Shown here: positions 25,053 through 38,300 of the stretch, one piece after another | Layout of the letters: every line of letters begins with the position of its first letter | How positions within the stretch are numbered: the stretch's first letter is position 1 | Assembly: GCA_007449985.2 (NCBI GenBank) | Contig: VIIQ02000555.1 | Span: forward strand, 186,001 to 250,000 | DNA: 64,000 bases | Origin: Desmodesmus armatus | Taxonomy: Eukaryota; Chlorophyta; Chlorophyceae; Sphaeropleales; Scenedesmaceae | Direction: 5' to 3' | Program-made: the position numbers and the translations under genes | Notes under the pieces: generated by a model | The model's input: the letters and a program-made list of their open reading frames with translations, nothing else | What the model was told of the DNA's origin: nothing | Database searches by the model: none

Positions 25053-27127
25053 TCACGCCAGGCGCGATATTCTCAAGTCCTTGAGCAACTGCTGCCTGTC
25101 TGCCTCTCCACCCTTTACTGCCTGTGCTAATTGGTACAGGTTGTCCAGCAGTGCCACACGTAGGCTGCCAGGACCAGCAGCACCAGCAGCACCACGCTCA
25201 GCAGCCAACCTGCAAGCACAGCATGCACAGCGCAGAAGATCACACCATGGAATTCCGAGTCCAAGCAACAGGACTGACAGAGTCTGCCTCATGTAGAAGT
25301 GCAGACCGTCTGTAATCTCCCACAACATCTGCCACACCTCAGGCAGGGTGGCTGCCTCTCTAACTTTGTATATACCCACAGTGCATGTGCGCCCTGCCAG
25401 GTCCCCTGCTCACCCGAAGACAGCCAGTGCTGCTGCTGTGGCCAGCAAGGGGTCTGCTGGTGGTGCCGCACAGAACCCAGCTATGAGTGCTGTCACCGAG
25501 CAGCCTGCTGCTGTGATCTTGGTCAGCATCTCAACACCATTGCCGACAGACAGCACTTGCCGACCATCTGTCACCTGCACAGCATGCCCCACATGTCAAG
25601 CTCAACAATGGTTATGGGAGCTGTTGCTGGCACTGGTGTTGTGCCATGATCAGTGTCTTGTGGTGCCAGCCTTGACAGCCTGTTTATGTAGGACCACATA
25701 GTGCATGTGCACAACATACCAGCCTCACCCCCGTGACGACTGTCACCTCTGCTGTGACATTGCACCAGCCACAGCAGGTGCAAAAGGCCGTTGCCACCCG
25801 TAGCCTCTGCTACCAATTGCGCGTCTTGTCGGCTGATACTTCCATCTCAGCTTGACCGGCAGTGTTGTGTACCCACCAGGTCTTTGGCTCCGGTCACTGC
25901 CACAATGCACTGGTACGCTGTTGCCAGCTGCTTGGCTGCCTCCAGAGCTTCATGGCTGGCAGCAGTGCTGTCAACACCCCTGGTGTTGCCTGCAGCAACA
26001 AAAGTTAGGGAAAGCAGCGGCTGTTACCAGCGGCAACACAGTCGAACACCAGGTTGTCACTGTACTGCGCAACCCACCGTGACTTGGATGGCGGCAGTCT
26101 GCACAACAAGCTCATGTTTGGTGAGCCTTGCACTTGCGCTGCTCTATGGCTCTATGGCTGTGGATGACAGTCCCCGTGCGACTGGCTGGGGAGCTGCTGC
26201 AAGCACAGGGTGACTTGAACTTGGACTGGTGAGTTACTAACCCTCTACTGGAAGACACTGCAACACACGGTGACAACACTTGGCAAGCATGCATCGCTCA
26301 TGCTGCGACTACAGGGGTTAACTTGTCGCACCTGCTGCCCCTGCCAGAGCAAGTATTTCTGAAGCATTACCGCGCACCACTGTGGGCTGTAGCTTCAGCA
26401 TGTTGACACATGCAGCTGTGCGGTAGGTAGTGGCACCACAGCCGACGGGGTCCAACACCCACGGCTTGTTCAACGCAACTGCCTGCAGGTGCACCCCACA
26501 CACAGATGCAGGGTGTTGTGGCATGGCCACCCCCTTGCTGGCAGGGCCAAGGCTTTTATACAAACATCCCTTTCCCCATGACCTATGGAGAGGCCAGAAA
26601 AAGAGAGGCAGCATGGGAACACGTCTGGTTGGGCCAGCTGACCAGAGGCTAATCGTACTGGGCCCAGCCGCCGCCAGCAAGCTGCCATTTGTACTATGAA
26701 GCTGCCGCTGCTGATCCTACACACGCAGCCACTGGCTGTGTGCGCTGCACCCAGGGCTGACTGTTGCTGTCACCCACCCTCATTGCAGCCAGCTTTTTTG
26801 CAGCCAGCCAGTCACTCGCCAGGGTGCCCATGTTTATGAGCAGCGCTGAGCTAATGGCCACGAACTCCTCGACCTGCAACAACAAATTTCTCTCGCCTGA
26901 TCACCTGGGTGCATATGGCAGGGCCAGACAGTGCGCAGCTGCTGCTACAACAACTGTTGTGCTGTCACCTCGTCCAGGCAGTGGGCCATTGCTGGACTGC
27001 ACCCTGCTGCCAGCAGGGTATTGGCCATTATGTCCATTGAGACGAAGTTGGTGATGCACTGCACTAGTGGGCTGGTAGCAACAGCTTTATGGAATACTGC
27101 CAGGGCAGCTGCATTGCAGTCGTCCAT
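25053..27127 (-). CDS. thiM: Hydroxyethylthiazole kinase (ThiM)
   Basis: ThiM phosphorylates 4-methyl-5-(2-hydroxyethyl)thiazole with ATP, salvaging the thiazole half of thiamine. Exons (minus) 27127-26969, 26873-26778, 26482-26332, 25989-25877, 25574-25414 and 25209-25053 join in frame to 278 residues, close to the bacterial length of about 262, with no break. Motifs: [20 protein letters not shown] and [10 protein letters not shown] (substrate pocket), [65 protein letters not shown], and [14 protein letters not shown] (anion hole with the catalytic Cys). The C-terminus [20 protein letters not shown] matches the family. It is a stand-alone enzyme rather than a fusion with the thiamine phosphate synthase domain. 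The start ATG precedes the domain closely, so no long organelle-targeting peptide is visible from this start. The next gene upstream, V-ATPase E, ends about 400 bases away on the same strand. Confidence 0.93.
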
Positions 27128-27528
27128 TTGAGGTGGCCACGGAAAAGTAGAACACGCCAGTTGGCTGCAATAGCTTTGAAAAGTACCAGCTGGCTGTGGT
27201 GTTGTGTACTCGCGGCTTGTTTTGCAGTGAGGTGAAAGTCGCTGGCGATCGATCAGAGTTTCTGTCAATAGCTGTGGGTGCCGAGTATCAGCCAATAAAG
27301 CTGGTGTCAATATCCTCATTCGAAAGCTTTACCAATGGTGCTCCTGTGGTGCACTTGGTGCAAACCCTGGAACTTGAACAGGTGCCAGATGTGCCAAGCC
27401 AATGTGAGCCAAAACAATTCCCGGGCACGCAGACCACCATTTCGCCATGCACACCCTGCAGAAGCTGTATCACAGCGGACATGCTACAAAACACAGATGC
27501 CAGCACATTCCACTTCATGCTGCATCAA

Positions 27529-29550
27529 TCAGTGCTTGCCCTTTTCCACTGCCCCAAACAGCTTCGTCCTGATGTCAGGCAGGTTGGCCTCATAGGCAAT
27601 GTGCACACGGTGGTCCAGCGTGTTTCGGCACACAATGCGTCCATCAGCACTGGTCAGCACCAGGCCACCCGAGCTGCATCGGCAGACAGCACACAGCAGC
27701 ACCAGAGGGAGTCAGGGATGCATGGTTGATGCAAACAGACTGCCGCTCCCACCGGCTGCACCTATGACGCGGCATCATGTACAGTGGAGCAGTGCTTCCC
27801 GGCAACCCCAAACACCTCACCCATTTGCAATGCATCCATGCCTCTAGAGAGTTGGCACGCCTGTGATGACTGGAAACACTGCTAGGGCTCAGTCCTGTGA
27901 CCCCCTCACCAGCTGCTGGCCTCATCCCCCTCGATGTCTGCGTTGTCCTTGGGTGCTGGGGGCAGGAAGTCACGCTGATCCAGCGTCAGTGTGGGTGCCT
28001 CCTTGCCGAATGAGGCTGTAGCAGCAGCGAAAAACACAAGAGCTTCGATGGACCACAAAGCAGCGGACGAGTATTCATCTCCATCAACATCGCCACCAGC
28101 AGGCACCACAATCAATGGAGCCAAGCTGGAGATCAACTGCATACGAACGCCGTTACTTCCGACTCATGCTGCACAGCCTGCACCTTGCACCTGCGTGCAG
28201 CCTGCACCTTGCACCTGCGTGCAGCAACGCCCTTGCATGGCCCCTACCTGCGTACTGCTTGCGTGCTGGCTCCATCACCTCCTTGACCAGCATGGTGTCA
28301 GCTTGCCGCACCTTCACCAGCGCGGTGGGCTCGCCCAGCTTGTGCATAGCCTGCAGCACGCACACAACAGCAGCAGCATTTCCCTTCAACCCTGGGGCTG
28401 CTGCTGCTGTGGGGCATGCCCCTCACTCTAAAAAACAGCTGGTGTGGGGCAGCTGGAGACCCCTTACAACAGCCGTGATGTGACAGCACACTCAGACGCA
28501 GCCAGAAGTGCCCACTAACAGACAGGACCGCTTGAGTTGGTGAAAACAAACACAGGTGTTGAAAACAAACACAGGTGTTGAAATCAACCGTGAATCAACC
28601 AGCGGCCACCACACACTGCACGCAGAGAGAAAGCTTGCACTGGCACCTCCAAGCTGTTGAGGCATACAGGCAGGCCACCAACTTCCACTGCACTACCACC
28701 CAGAGAGTGCAACGTTCTCTGTCTACACACCTGCACCAGCAGGTCCTGCAGCAGCTTCTTGTATGCTGTTGGGTTGCGTGCCAGGTCGCGCACACGCGTG
28801 CGTGCCTCCTTCACGACTGTCTGAATGGCTGTCTCACGTGCTGCCAGCACCTTCAGGCGGGCATCGTTCAGGGTCTTGGAGTACTCACTGCACGACCAGA
28901 AGCAGCAACCGTTGCAGCAACAGCACAGGCAGCAGAGGGTCACAGCTGCAGGTGTTGCGAAGGACCGCCTAAGTGCTGTAATGTTGCGTGTGTTCACATA
29001 GTGGCACAGTGCGTCTAGCTGAAGCCCAACGCTGCCTGCACGCAACCGGATGCTGTCAAAGGTCAGACGCAAGAACACATCCATGCAACAAAAGTACTGC
29101 TGGTGCTTCACACTCACATCTTCTTCTTCACCTCCACCTGCCCCTCCCTGCGCTCATACTCCTTCCTGATTTTGGCCTTCTCCTGTTCTAGCAACTGCAA
29201 CTTCTCCAGGTTGAACTCCTGCAGGACAGTTGATCAAACCAGTGAGTTGCTCCCCGCACGGCCACGCTCGACATATATGACACACTTGGTGTGTTCACCC
29301 CTGTGTTCACCCCTGCACAGCGCTGTGCACTGTGCCAAAGCAAAGCACACTGAGCCCACCTCTTCTGCTGACACCCTGATCTCGTTGGCCTTCTCCTCTG
29401 CCTCCTGTTTGATGAACCGAACCATCTGCTCTATCTGACGCTCAACCTGTCCAAAAAGTCAGGGCAGGTCATCAGCATATGCTAGTGCCTGCTGCTAGGC
29501 GACCAGCGGACGATCATGGCCCCGGTTAAACGAACCTCTGCCTCATTCAT
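27529..29550 (-). CDS. V-type H+-ATPase subunit E
   Basis: Subunit E, with subunit G, forms the peripheral stalks that hold the catalytic V1 head against the membrane V0 sector of the vacuolar proton pump. Exons (minus) 29550-29536, 29446-29360, 29218-29118, 28887-28731, 28350-28248, 28015-27910 and 27673-27529 join in frame to 237 residues, the usual size, with no break. The N-terminal half is the family's long charged helix (EVERQIEQMVRFIKQEAEEK, EYERREGQVEVKKK, SKTLNDARLKVLAARE). The C-terminal globular part shows QADTMLVKEVMEPARKQY, DFLPPAPKDN, then CSGGLVLTSADGRIVCRNTL and ANLPDIRTKLFG, which are the most diagnostic blocks. The first exon encodes only five residues. The start lies 706 bases from the divergent UCHL5 start. 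Confidence 0.95.
28177..28224. repeat. 24-bp tandem duplication in a V-ATPase E intron
   Basis: Two perfect tandem copies of a 24-base unit (CCTGCACCTTGCACCTGCGT plus GCAG) lie in the intron between exons 5 and 6. Confidence 0.85.
28542..28579. repeat. 19-bp tandem duplication in a V-ATPase E intron
   Basis: Two perfect tandem copies of GAAAACAAACACAGGTGTT lie in the intron between exons 4 and 5. Confidence 0.85.
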
Positions 29551-30256
29551 GGCGCTGATCTGTTGTTACAGGAGTGGGGCGTGGTCCGTTCTGCCACAAC
29601 ACCGAGACGCGGGTGGTGATCTGGGTGCAAGCCAAGTGGCGAGTCTGGTGAGCAGATAGCGCTCGGAAGCCTCAAACACGTGATCTATGCATATCGGGGT
29701 GTGAGAGAGCTGCTGGTACAGTTGGGGTTGGCAAACCCCAGCTGGTTCTGTTCCCCCCACTGAGCTCACACTTTGATGAACAGCCAGCCTTGCGTTCTCA
29801 CAGATACGTAGGCACATGCAAGGGTACCTCAGCAACACACTCCAACCTTTGTGTGGGTTCCTGCTCAAGCAATTTGAACAACATCTTTCTTGCAGCAGAA
29901 GTCGCAAGCGTCGCAACAGCCACAACTGCTGGCGTCAGACTGTACACTGTGTGCTGTCTTGGCCCCCTGTTCCTCCCTATTTCAGGACAGTCAAACTCAT
30001 CAGGGCTGCTGCCAGGTAGGCTTCCCTTGCCAGGATGCAGCAGGTTCAGTTTGCATGCATATGTTCAAACTCCCTTCTGTCAGCAGCAAATACTCTCAAC
30101 TGTCGGCACATGACCATGCACCACTGTCAGAAGCTTTGTGCGTTGCCCGGTCAGCTGCCAGATTCTGCAGTTGGTCGTGTGGTTGCTGACACTCATGTGG
30201 CACTGGCGCTATCCGATGGTGTAGGTGCCGGCCAGTGTCGTGCAACAACAGTAGAC
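29551..30256. promoter_or_regulatory. divergent upstream region of V-ATPase E and UCHL5
   Basis: About 706 bases separate the two divergent start codons, so both promoters and 5' untranslated regions should lie here. I see no gene in it and no clear promoter motif. Confidence 0.45.
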
Positions 30257-33142
30257 ATGTCACCTAAGGGTGAAACATGGACCACCATCGAGAGTGACCC
30301 TGGTGTGTTCACGGAGTTGATACAGCAGGTTGGAGTCAAGGGGGTGCAGGTGCGCCGTGGCTGTGTGCAGGGGAAGCAAAGGTGCAGCTGCGTTGCTGAC
30401 AGTCCCTCAGGGTGCATGGGATTGCTGCATGGGTACAGGCCAGCCTGGGAGCTTGCAGCTGCATTACCTGCAGCGCAGCGTTACAGAAGCATTCAGGCCA
30501 TTGTGTGTGCATCCTGCTCTTTATCTGTCTGCTGGTTGTTCGTGCTGTGGTCCATGCAGGTAGAAGAGCTTTACTCGCTGGATCGGGAGTCCCTGGATGC
30601 CCTCAAGTGAGCAATGGTAGTGTGTGTGGCTGAACAAATGGCTGCCACAAAGACCGTTGAAGCTGGATACACCTACCTGCAGCAGCCTCCTTTTCATCAA
30701 GAAGAACTGGGTCCAGCGTTGCAGAGGCCCAAGCTCCTGCAATATGCTAAGCAACGAGCAACAGCCACAGTGAAGGCTGCTCAGTCTGGTACAGGGCAGG
30801 AAACCTGCATGCCTACTGGGTACCCCATAGCATGGCAGCCGCTGTGCCCGGCGTTGAGCGCTGCCTAGGCCCACCAAACCCCACTGACCACTCTCATATG
30901 TCAGGGATCTGCCCTCCACTCCTTACCACAAGCATATGATGTTCGTGACGTTGCCCCTGCCCCACCACCACCACCCTCCCCAGGCCGGTGTATGGCTTGA
31001 TATTCCTGTTCAAGTGGCGGCATGAGAAGGACGACCGGCCTGTGGACACCAGCCCTGACGCCAGCAAGGTCTTCTTTGCCAACCAGGTCATCAACAATGC
31101 CTGTGCCACACAGGCCATCCTGTCGGTGCTGCTCAACTGCCCCCAGCTGGACCTGGGGGCAGAGCTCAGCAACTTCAGGGAATTCACAGCAGACTTTCCA
31201 CCAGACCTGAAAGGTGGGCGTGATGCGGTGGTCAGGAGCTTGCTGCGGCCCCAGGTGCTTATGGCATGCATCACAGTTTGCATGCCTCTCATTCCGGCAC
31301 TCACTACCGCTCTTTGCAAGTGCTTGGTGCAGTGTTGAAGTTGGGCTGCGATTGGTGAGGCCCACTTGCCTGCAGAGGTGACTGCACTAGGACGCTGCTA
31401 TGGTGGCACCCCCTCCCCTCCCCAGCACTGCTGACAGGTAGTGTGGGGGTCAATGGAATGGTGTGCTGTGTCTGCAGGCCTGGCCATCAGCAACTCTGAC
31501 AGCATCCGGACAGCTCACAACAGCTTTGCGCGGCCTGAGCCCATTGTGCCTGACGAGCAGAAGACGGCTGGCGATGATGATGAGGTCTACCACTTCATTG
31601 GGTGGGTGACGGCAGCGGCTGCTCCTTGGCTGCTGCCAGCAGTTGCCAGGGCAGTGAAGCTCTGGCCATAGCAGTCTGCAGTGTATCGTCGCGCTACGGC
31701 TCTGTTCATCTGGAGTCGGTGTTGTTACTGCTACAGCGCGTGCACGTTGTCTCTGTGCGAGTCGGAAGCAAGCACAGGCTTGTGATCGTGTCACGCGCCT
31801 GGGCCTCACTTGCAGCATTACCTCACTGCGCACGTGTGTGTGCCTGTTGTTGCAGCTACGTGCCAGTTGGGGGCAAGCTGTATGAGCTGGATGGGCTGAA
31901 GGAGGGGCCCATCATGCTGGCTGACGTGTCGCAGGTGAGCCGGCAGGCGACCAGGTTGTCTGCAGCCACCACTTGCCTGTGCGTCACTCAGCCCTGAATA
32001 CACTTCAGCTGCATGTATACCTGCCTGTTGTGCAACAGCTCGTGCAACCTTCTGGGAAACTGCAGTGCCTGACGGCTGCCGGGTAAAGACGAAATGCACG
32101 TCATGCGTCTGGAGAAATCTCCTCAAGGCTGCCCGTGCGTATGGCGCACGCCGCCTTTGTTGACTGCACCGCTGGCTGCATCTTTGCCTGCCCCCCCCCC
32201 CCCAGGTGGACTGGCTTGAGGCAGTGGCCCCTGAGATCCAGGCCCGCATCGCCCGTTACTCAGCCAATGAGATCCGCTTCAACCTGATGGCAGTGGTGGC
32301 TGACAGGCAGGAGCAGCTCAGCAAGCAGCTGGCAGTGGCCAGGGTGCGGCGGCAGGCGGCAGCAGCCAAGCTGGGCCTGTCAGAGGGGGGTGGGGACGCA
32401 GCTGCTATGGATGTGGATGAGCCTGGGAGCAGCAGTGCTGCTGTGGCGGAAGAGCTGCCGAGTGATGAGGAGGCACTGCAACATGTGCTGGCAGAGGCAG
32501 AGGGCGAGATTGGAAGGTAGGCACCGGTGGTGATGACTCTTGCACGTGAATGTAGCAATCTAGATCCGCGTTCATGAGTTCGGATTTGGGCTGGTTTGGC
32601 AATGTCTGTACACAGCAAGGGACGGTGTGAGGGTGAGTTGCATCAAGCATTTACACACAGTATCATGACGACATTGATGTGTTGAGCGGGTTAGGGTGAA
32701 GATTTGGCAGGTCGTTTTTGGGCAGGCCGTCTGCCCTCTGACCTGAGCCGCAGGCCTGCTGCTGCTTCAGCATGCTCCCAAAGGCATGCTTGTTGCTACA
32801 TGACAGGGGCCTCCACAGGGTGGCATACGGGTGCACGCTCACAGCACAGTACAGCTCAGCGCCTCGTGCCAGCAGGGCCCTCCTGGGCACTGGCTGTCAT
32901 GTAGCTGCTGCCTGATGAATGTATTGGCTCAGCCCTGCCCTGTGTGTTTGCTGCCCTGACTTGTCGAATGCAGGCTGCAGGATCAGCTGGCTGCTGAGAA
33001 GCAGAAGCGAGCCAACTGGCATGACGAGAACATCCGGCGCAAGCACAACTACATCCCCTTCCTCTTCAACTTCCTGAAGCTGCTAGCGGAGAAGAAGCAG
33101 CTCAAGCGATTGATTGATGAAAAGCTGGCAGCCCAGAATTGA
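30257..33142 (+). CDS. UCHL5: Ubiquitin C-terminal hydrolase UCHL5/UCH37 (peptidase C12)
   Basis: A cysteine deubiquitinase that trims ubiquitin chains at the proteasome (via RPN13/ADRM1) and, in animals, at INO80. Exons 30257-30349, 30560-30606, 30984-31213, 31478-31601, 31856-31934, 32206-32516 and 32974-33142 join in frame to 319 residues, near the usual 329, with no break. The catalytic domain is read as [62 protein letters not shown] (nucleophile Cys), [37 protein letters not shown] (catalytic His and Asp) and LKEGPI. The C-terminal [20 protein letters not shown] is the UCH37-specific tail that binds RPN13. The linker before it carries an acidic low-complexity stretch ([20 protein letters not shown]). 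The acceptor before 32206 follows a run of 13 C. Confidence 0.95.
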
Positions 33143-35332
33143 ACATGATTCCTTGGACCCCTCCCTTGCTTGGTGTTGTTTGTTGCGTTTGTTGTACAGT
33201 GGGGTGGCAGCAGTGAGCAGTTTTGCCTCTGATGTATTGCTGGTACATTGGGAAGTTTGAGGTGCTTGGTTGGCTTTTGTGCAACCAGTCCGATTGTAGC
33301 CTGCTATAGGCCTACTGTAGAGTAGCTACTTTGACCCCGTGCAACAAACCAATGTCTCTCCCTAAGACAGCTTCACTGAAGGTTTGAATGTTTGCGGCTG
33401 CAGGTCAGTCCTGTGTCCTTGTCGTTACTTGGACCATCGCACCCTTGGGTGGCAATTGTATCAGGGTAGCGTTTTATTTTGAAGCTCAAACACCCTATTC
33501 TTCTGAGGGGGGGATCGAGGAGCAACAATACGGTTCGAGGCAGCTCGGGGGAGGGGGGGGGGCAACTGAAGTCTGGCCCGCCCTGCAGGGAACTAGTGCA
33601 CAACACAGTGGGAGAGGGGGGGAGCAAAGAGCACTGTTGCTTGGAAGCAGGCTTCCCCCGGGGGAGCAACTCCACTCTTGTCACAAACGAACAGGGTACA
33701 TACCTTCAACTAAACGCTACCCTCTCAGGTGTGCAAATTGCAGATGACATGAAGGGCACGTGCTGTGTGGTTGGTGGATAGAGGCAAGGAGAGTGCCAGT
33801 GATAAACAGGAATATAGGCATCTTGTGTGGCTGGCTGCAACACCCTGACCGAAGACAGTAGTGAGTCATGCACTGCAACCATGTCCATGCATATGTTTCA
33901 TCTGACCCATTCGCTGATCCTCAAGCGCCTCATTATTGCATCAGTTGACATTTATACGAAGTAAAAGGTATTTCAAAGGCCTTACCATGGCCTCTGAGTG
34001 CTGGAATGCCAACCGACACAAGGTTGGTGCCGGATTATTGTGTTACGCTGATGTGGTGCATAAGCAGATCGAACGTCCTTAAGTACAGACAAGACGTCTG
34101 GAGAGCGACACGCAGCCGGTCCATCCGCAAACGAGACACATCTATCGTTGTGTACTCACTCGCTCGAAACCGTGGAGAACCGTCTGCCCTGGGCAGCCTG
34201 GTGCGTTACCGTTCAACCTTGACATTCCTGCTTTGGTAAGTAACGTGGAAGAGGCTCAGCAACACGCAGCTTTGGTTCACTTCTCTAGTGGAGACGTGTA
34301 CGCAATTCGTGATCAGGCAAACAGCAGCAGCCAGGCGGAGCGCGACCCTTCCTTAATCTTTTACTGCCTATGTGCATTCATATGCGCCCGTCCGAGACTG
34401 CATCAGCGCACTTCCACACAAGGTTGACGAACTGTTGCGCAGACAGTTTGACTGCAGAAACGCACAAGAGCCAGTGTTTCTTTCTCTGTGTTACCTCACC
34501 CGTTCCTGACCCGCTGCTGTCTCTGCTTGCAGGATTGAGCAAGCGCACAATGTCCAGTCCAACATCCTCCCAGTCATCCGGCAAGGATGGTGCTGTGGTG
34601 ACACGAGCAGCAGCTACACTGACCGATTCCTGCTGAGTGAGCAGTAATCCTCACAGGAAGGTTATGCTGTGTACAAGGCTATACAACACATGCCTTAGCA
34701 GAATCAGTGTGATAGTTGACTAATCATGTTGAGTCAACAAGGACTCTGGGTGATATCAGATCATGCCAGATACTGCTGCGTGGCAGTGCTATTATTGGTG
34801 GTTAAGTGCTTGGGAGTTGTATGCGATGAGTTTGGTGCTGCGATGCACAGGATCACTGGCGGGTTCAGGGTTTACCGCCTGCAGTGCCGATTCCTTTGTG
34901 CCGCTGTGGTGCTCTGTGCGTCGCACTCGGCTTTGACAGTGCTTGGTGTAAACTTCTGGCAGTGTTTCCCGAGTACTCGCTCATTTGAATCCCCAATTCA
35001 GAGCGCACAGGTGCAGCAACCAGCCCCAGCAGCGACCTGTGGTCGAACCGGGTGCCTGAACATCACTCATACATTCATACAGCGCATCAACACTTTGCAA
35101 AGGACTACAAGTGAGTATCTGCTACCCTCAGAGCAGCCAGCTGGCTGCGAAGCATCATTGCTGCAAGCTTTAGGCAGCAAACCACAAGCCGAGTGCCACA
35201 TTTGCATTTATACACTTGTAGTAGCTCGCTAGTGCTCAACTGCGGGCGCTAGTGAAAGGGCCACTAGTGGGTGGTGGGCGCTGCCACGTGCCTGGCTACT
35301 GGGGGCATCGCGGCGCGTCTAGTAAGCATTAA
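33143..35332. other. no gene firmly recognised between UCHL5 and the retroelement ORF
   Basis: The left end is the UCHL5 3' region. An ATG at 34726 opens a 168-codon frame with a hydrophobic stretch (CCVAVLLLVVKCLGVV) but no family resemblance. A second ATG near 34550 (MSSPTSSQSSGKDG) follows a plausible acceptor and could be a first exon for the downstream gag-like ORF. I found no long terminal repeat here by eye. Confidence 0.4.
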
Positions 35333-38300
35333 GGTGTTTTAAATACTATTATAGTTTACTTGCGTGGGTTTTTGGGAAGATCCACTGGTGCATTTCAGAG
35401 CTGGCCCATTTCCAGGCTGGCTTCTTCAGCGGGCAGGCGTGGACAGCAGCCATTTCCAACGTCTGGATCGCTTTCGGAGCAGTTCCAATCGGTGGTTCGG
35501 CAAGCTGTTGGTCAAGTGCGTGCGTCGGAGGAAGCAGGTGGCGCTGACAACCAGGAGAATTTGGGCTCTGGACTGATCAGCTACTCTGGTGACCAGGATC
35601 AGCACATTGGCGAGCAGCAGGAGGACAGCACTCTTGTTTTCACCAATCCACTCTTCGAGCAGGCCACCAGCAGCATGGCTGGCCTTGGCAGTCTGTCTTT
35701 TGGGGGCAAGCTGGACTCTGGAAGCAGCAGCAGCAACTCCATGATACCAAAGCTATGGTCTGGACAGCCTGGAGTGGATTCCTTCGGAGAATGGCAGCGT
35801 GCTGTCAGGTGGAACCAGGGCCAAAAGCGCAATGCAGCCATGGACAAGAAGCTGGACAAGCACTCTGGTGAAGAGATTGCCGAGATTGCCCAGTTGACTG
35901 TCATACGCTCCGATGGTGCCAAAGCAGTGGAGCAGGCTGGGCAGGTCTTGGAGAAACATGTCAGGGCTGCTGACCAGGGCTGGTATCCTCCACAGGAGCT
36001 GGAAGCAGCTGCTCTGGAGTTTGTGCGCAAGCGTCACCCCAACAGTGACTTGGCAGAGCAGACGCTGGCAGCATTGATCAAGGAGAGGTATGAGAAAGTA
36101 CACATTGCTGCGGTTGCCAAGGGCTGGGCACTTGAGGACAGTGTTGGGCTGGAGCAGGCGCTGACAGCAAACTCTTCGCCACTTGTGCAGCAGCAGGACT
36201 CAACTGGCAACAGCAGCGGCGGTGGCGGCGGCGGCCTGCCTCCTGCAACAACAGATCCTATGCAAACTGCTATGCTGGGCTTCTTCAAAACGCTCAGTGA
36301 CAGGCTGGTCAAGAGCACGCAGGACAATAAATACTTCATGACTGTGGGGATGAGGAAGTGGAGCCCTCACAGCTGTGTCATGGAGCTTTTCTGGTGTATG
36401 ATGGACGCAGCATACGGAGTGGCCAGCAGCAAGGAGCAGGCTGAGTTCTACCAGCTGCAGAGTGAGGGTTCCCAGGGCAGCAGGCAGGTGCAGGAGTTTG
36501 CGCAGCGCGTGGCAGTGCTGTATGAGAGTGTCAAGACACTGGGCATTGTGCCAGCAGGTGCAGACATTACCACCTTCTGCAAGGGTCTCAGCAATGCCAG
36601 CAGCAGGCAGTTTGCACGGCAGCGCAAGGAGGAGTACTATGCGTCCAACAGAACTCACATTGCGCTGGAATCACTAGCTGACCAAGTTCAGCAATTCGAG
36701 AAGAACCTCCACCAGGATGGCGTGCTGGCGCAGCAGGCATTGATTATGGTGGGCAACAGCAGTGTGGGAGCTGGAAGCAGCAAGAACGCCCGGCGCGCAG
36801 GTGAGGAGAGTACACTGGTGCAGACGCTGCTGCGTTCTCGCCGGGAGAATGAGGCTACACAGCAGTACCTCAGCAAGATGGGTGCGCGTGAGAAGCTGCT
36901 CATCACCAAGGGCTTTGACATGGCGGAGATCGACCCCAAGGACCCCTCTGCTGTCTGCCTGGACTGTCCTGCAACAAAGCGGCCACACCTGAACCAAGAC
37001 TGCAAGGGCAGGCGCATGGCGGGGCTGGCTATGGCAGCAGCGCAGGAGGGCAGCACTGCCAACAAAAGCAGCAGCAGCATTGGCAGCAGCGCTGGAACCT
37101 TGGACGTCAACACGCTGGCAATCATGGTGCAGCAGGCAGTGGCTATGGCAGCAGCAGGAGCAGGCGCAGCACCGGCAGGACTGGGGCAAGGGCTGCCAAG
37201 GGCTTACAACAAGCCAGAAAACAGCAGGGGTAACAGGGGCTATGGTGGCAGCAACGGCAGGCAGCAGCAGTACGCAGGGCCACCTGGCTTGGGTGTTGGG
37301 TCAGCAGTTATGGCGTGTGTCATCTGTGGCTTTGCCAAGGGCCACTCAGATGGTGTCTGCTATATGGACAAGCCAGAGCTGGCTCCAGAGAAGTGGGAGG
37401 GCCCCACGGAGCGTGCACCTGAGCAGGGGATGGTGCACTACATCTCCCGCTGCATGCAGCAGAAGCTGAAGCCACGGCTGGGGCGTTGCAAGGAGCTGCT
37501 GCGGAGGATGATGCAGAGCAACAAGCTGCCGCCAGCTATGCAGCAGTTCATTGGACAGCACACACAGCAGCAGCGGTACATGAACATGGCTTATGGCGCA
37601 GCAGCAGAGCCGTATGGGGCTTATGCAGCTTACATGACAGGCATGGGGTCTGCTGGTTCCAGCTACTGGCCCATGGGCGGCTCGGCAATGCAGCAGCCAA
37701 TGGCAGGGCTGCCACCCTCTCACACACCGCTGGCTATCACTGGTGCAGTTGGCGACAGCACCGGTGAACAAGCAGCAATGATGGTGCTGCCGGATGCAGG
37801 CGGGTATGTGAGTGAGGAGCAGCAACAGGAAACAATGCACTTTGGGCCCTCTTTCTGTTATGTGGGCTTAGCAGACTGGCAGCAGGATCTGGCAGGTGGG
37901 CTCTTTGACTCAACGGGACATGAGTATGCACTGGTTGGGACACGTGCACAGGCAGGAGCTGGTGCAGTGCAGCAGGGCAGGGTTGTCAGGCAGCCTGTGC
38001 CCAAAGGCTTCCTACCACCCTCAGCTCTTCCTACAGACCTGAATGCCATGCGTTCCATGCCACGCATCACCAATGCACTGGTTGCTGGCTTAGGAGAGCT
38101 GGACGGCACCAGCAGGGGGCTACTGCACACGCTGCTTGACATTCAGCGGTTTGTGGCGAGCAGGGTATCTGCTTTTGGAGACCTTCTGGGTGTGCAGGAG
38201 GCTGGTGGAGCACATGGTAGCAGCAGTGCACAGCAGGGAGGGCAGCAGGCTCTGCAGGAGGCAACAGCAGCAAAGGGTACTGCCAGCATGGTGTCCAGCA

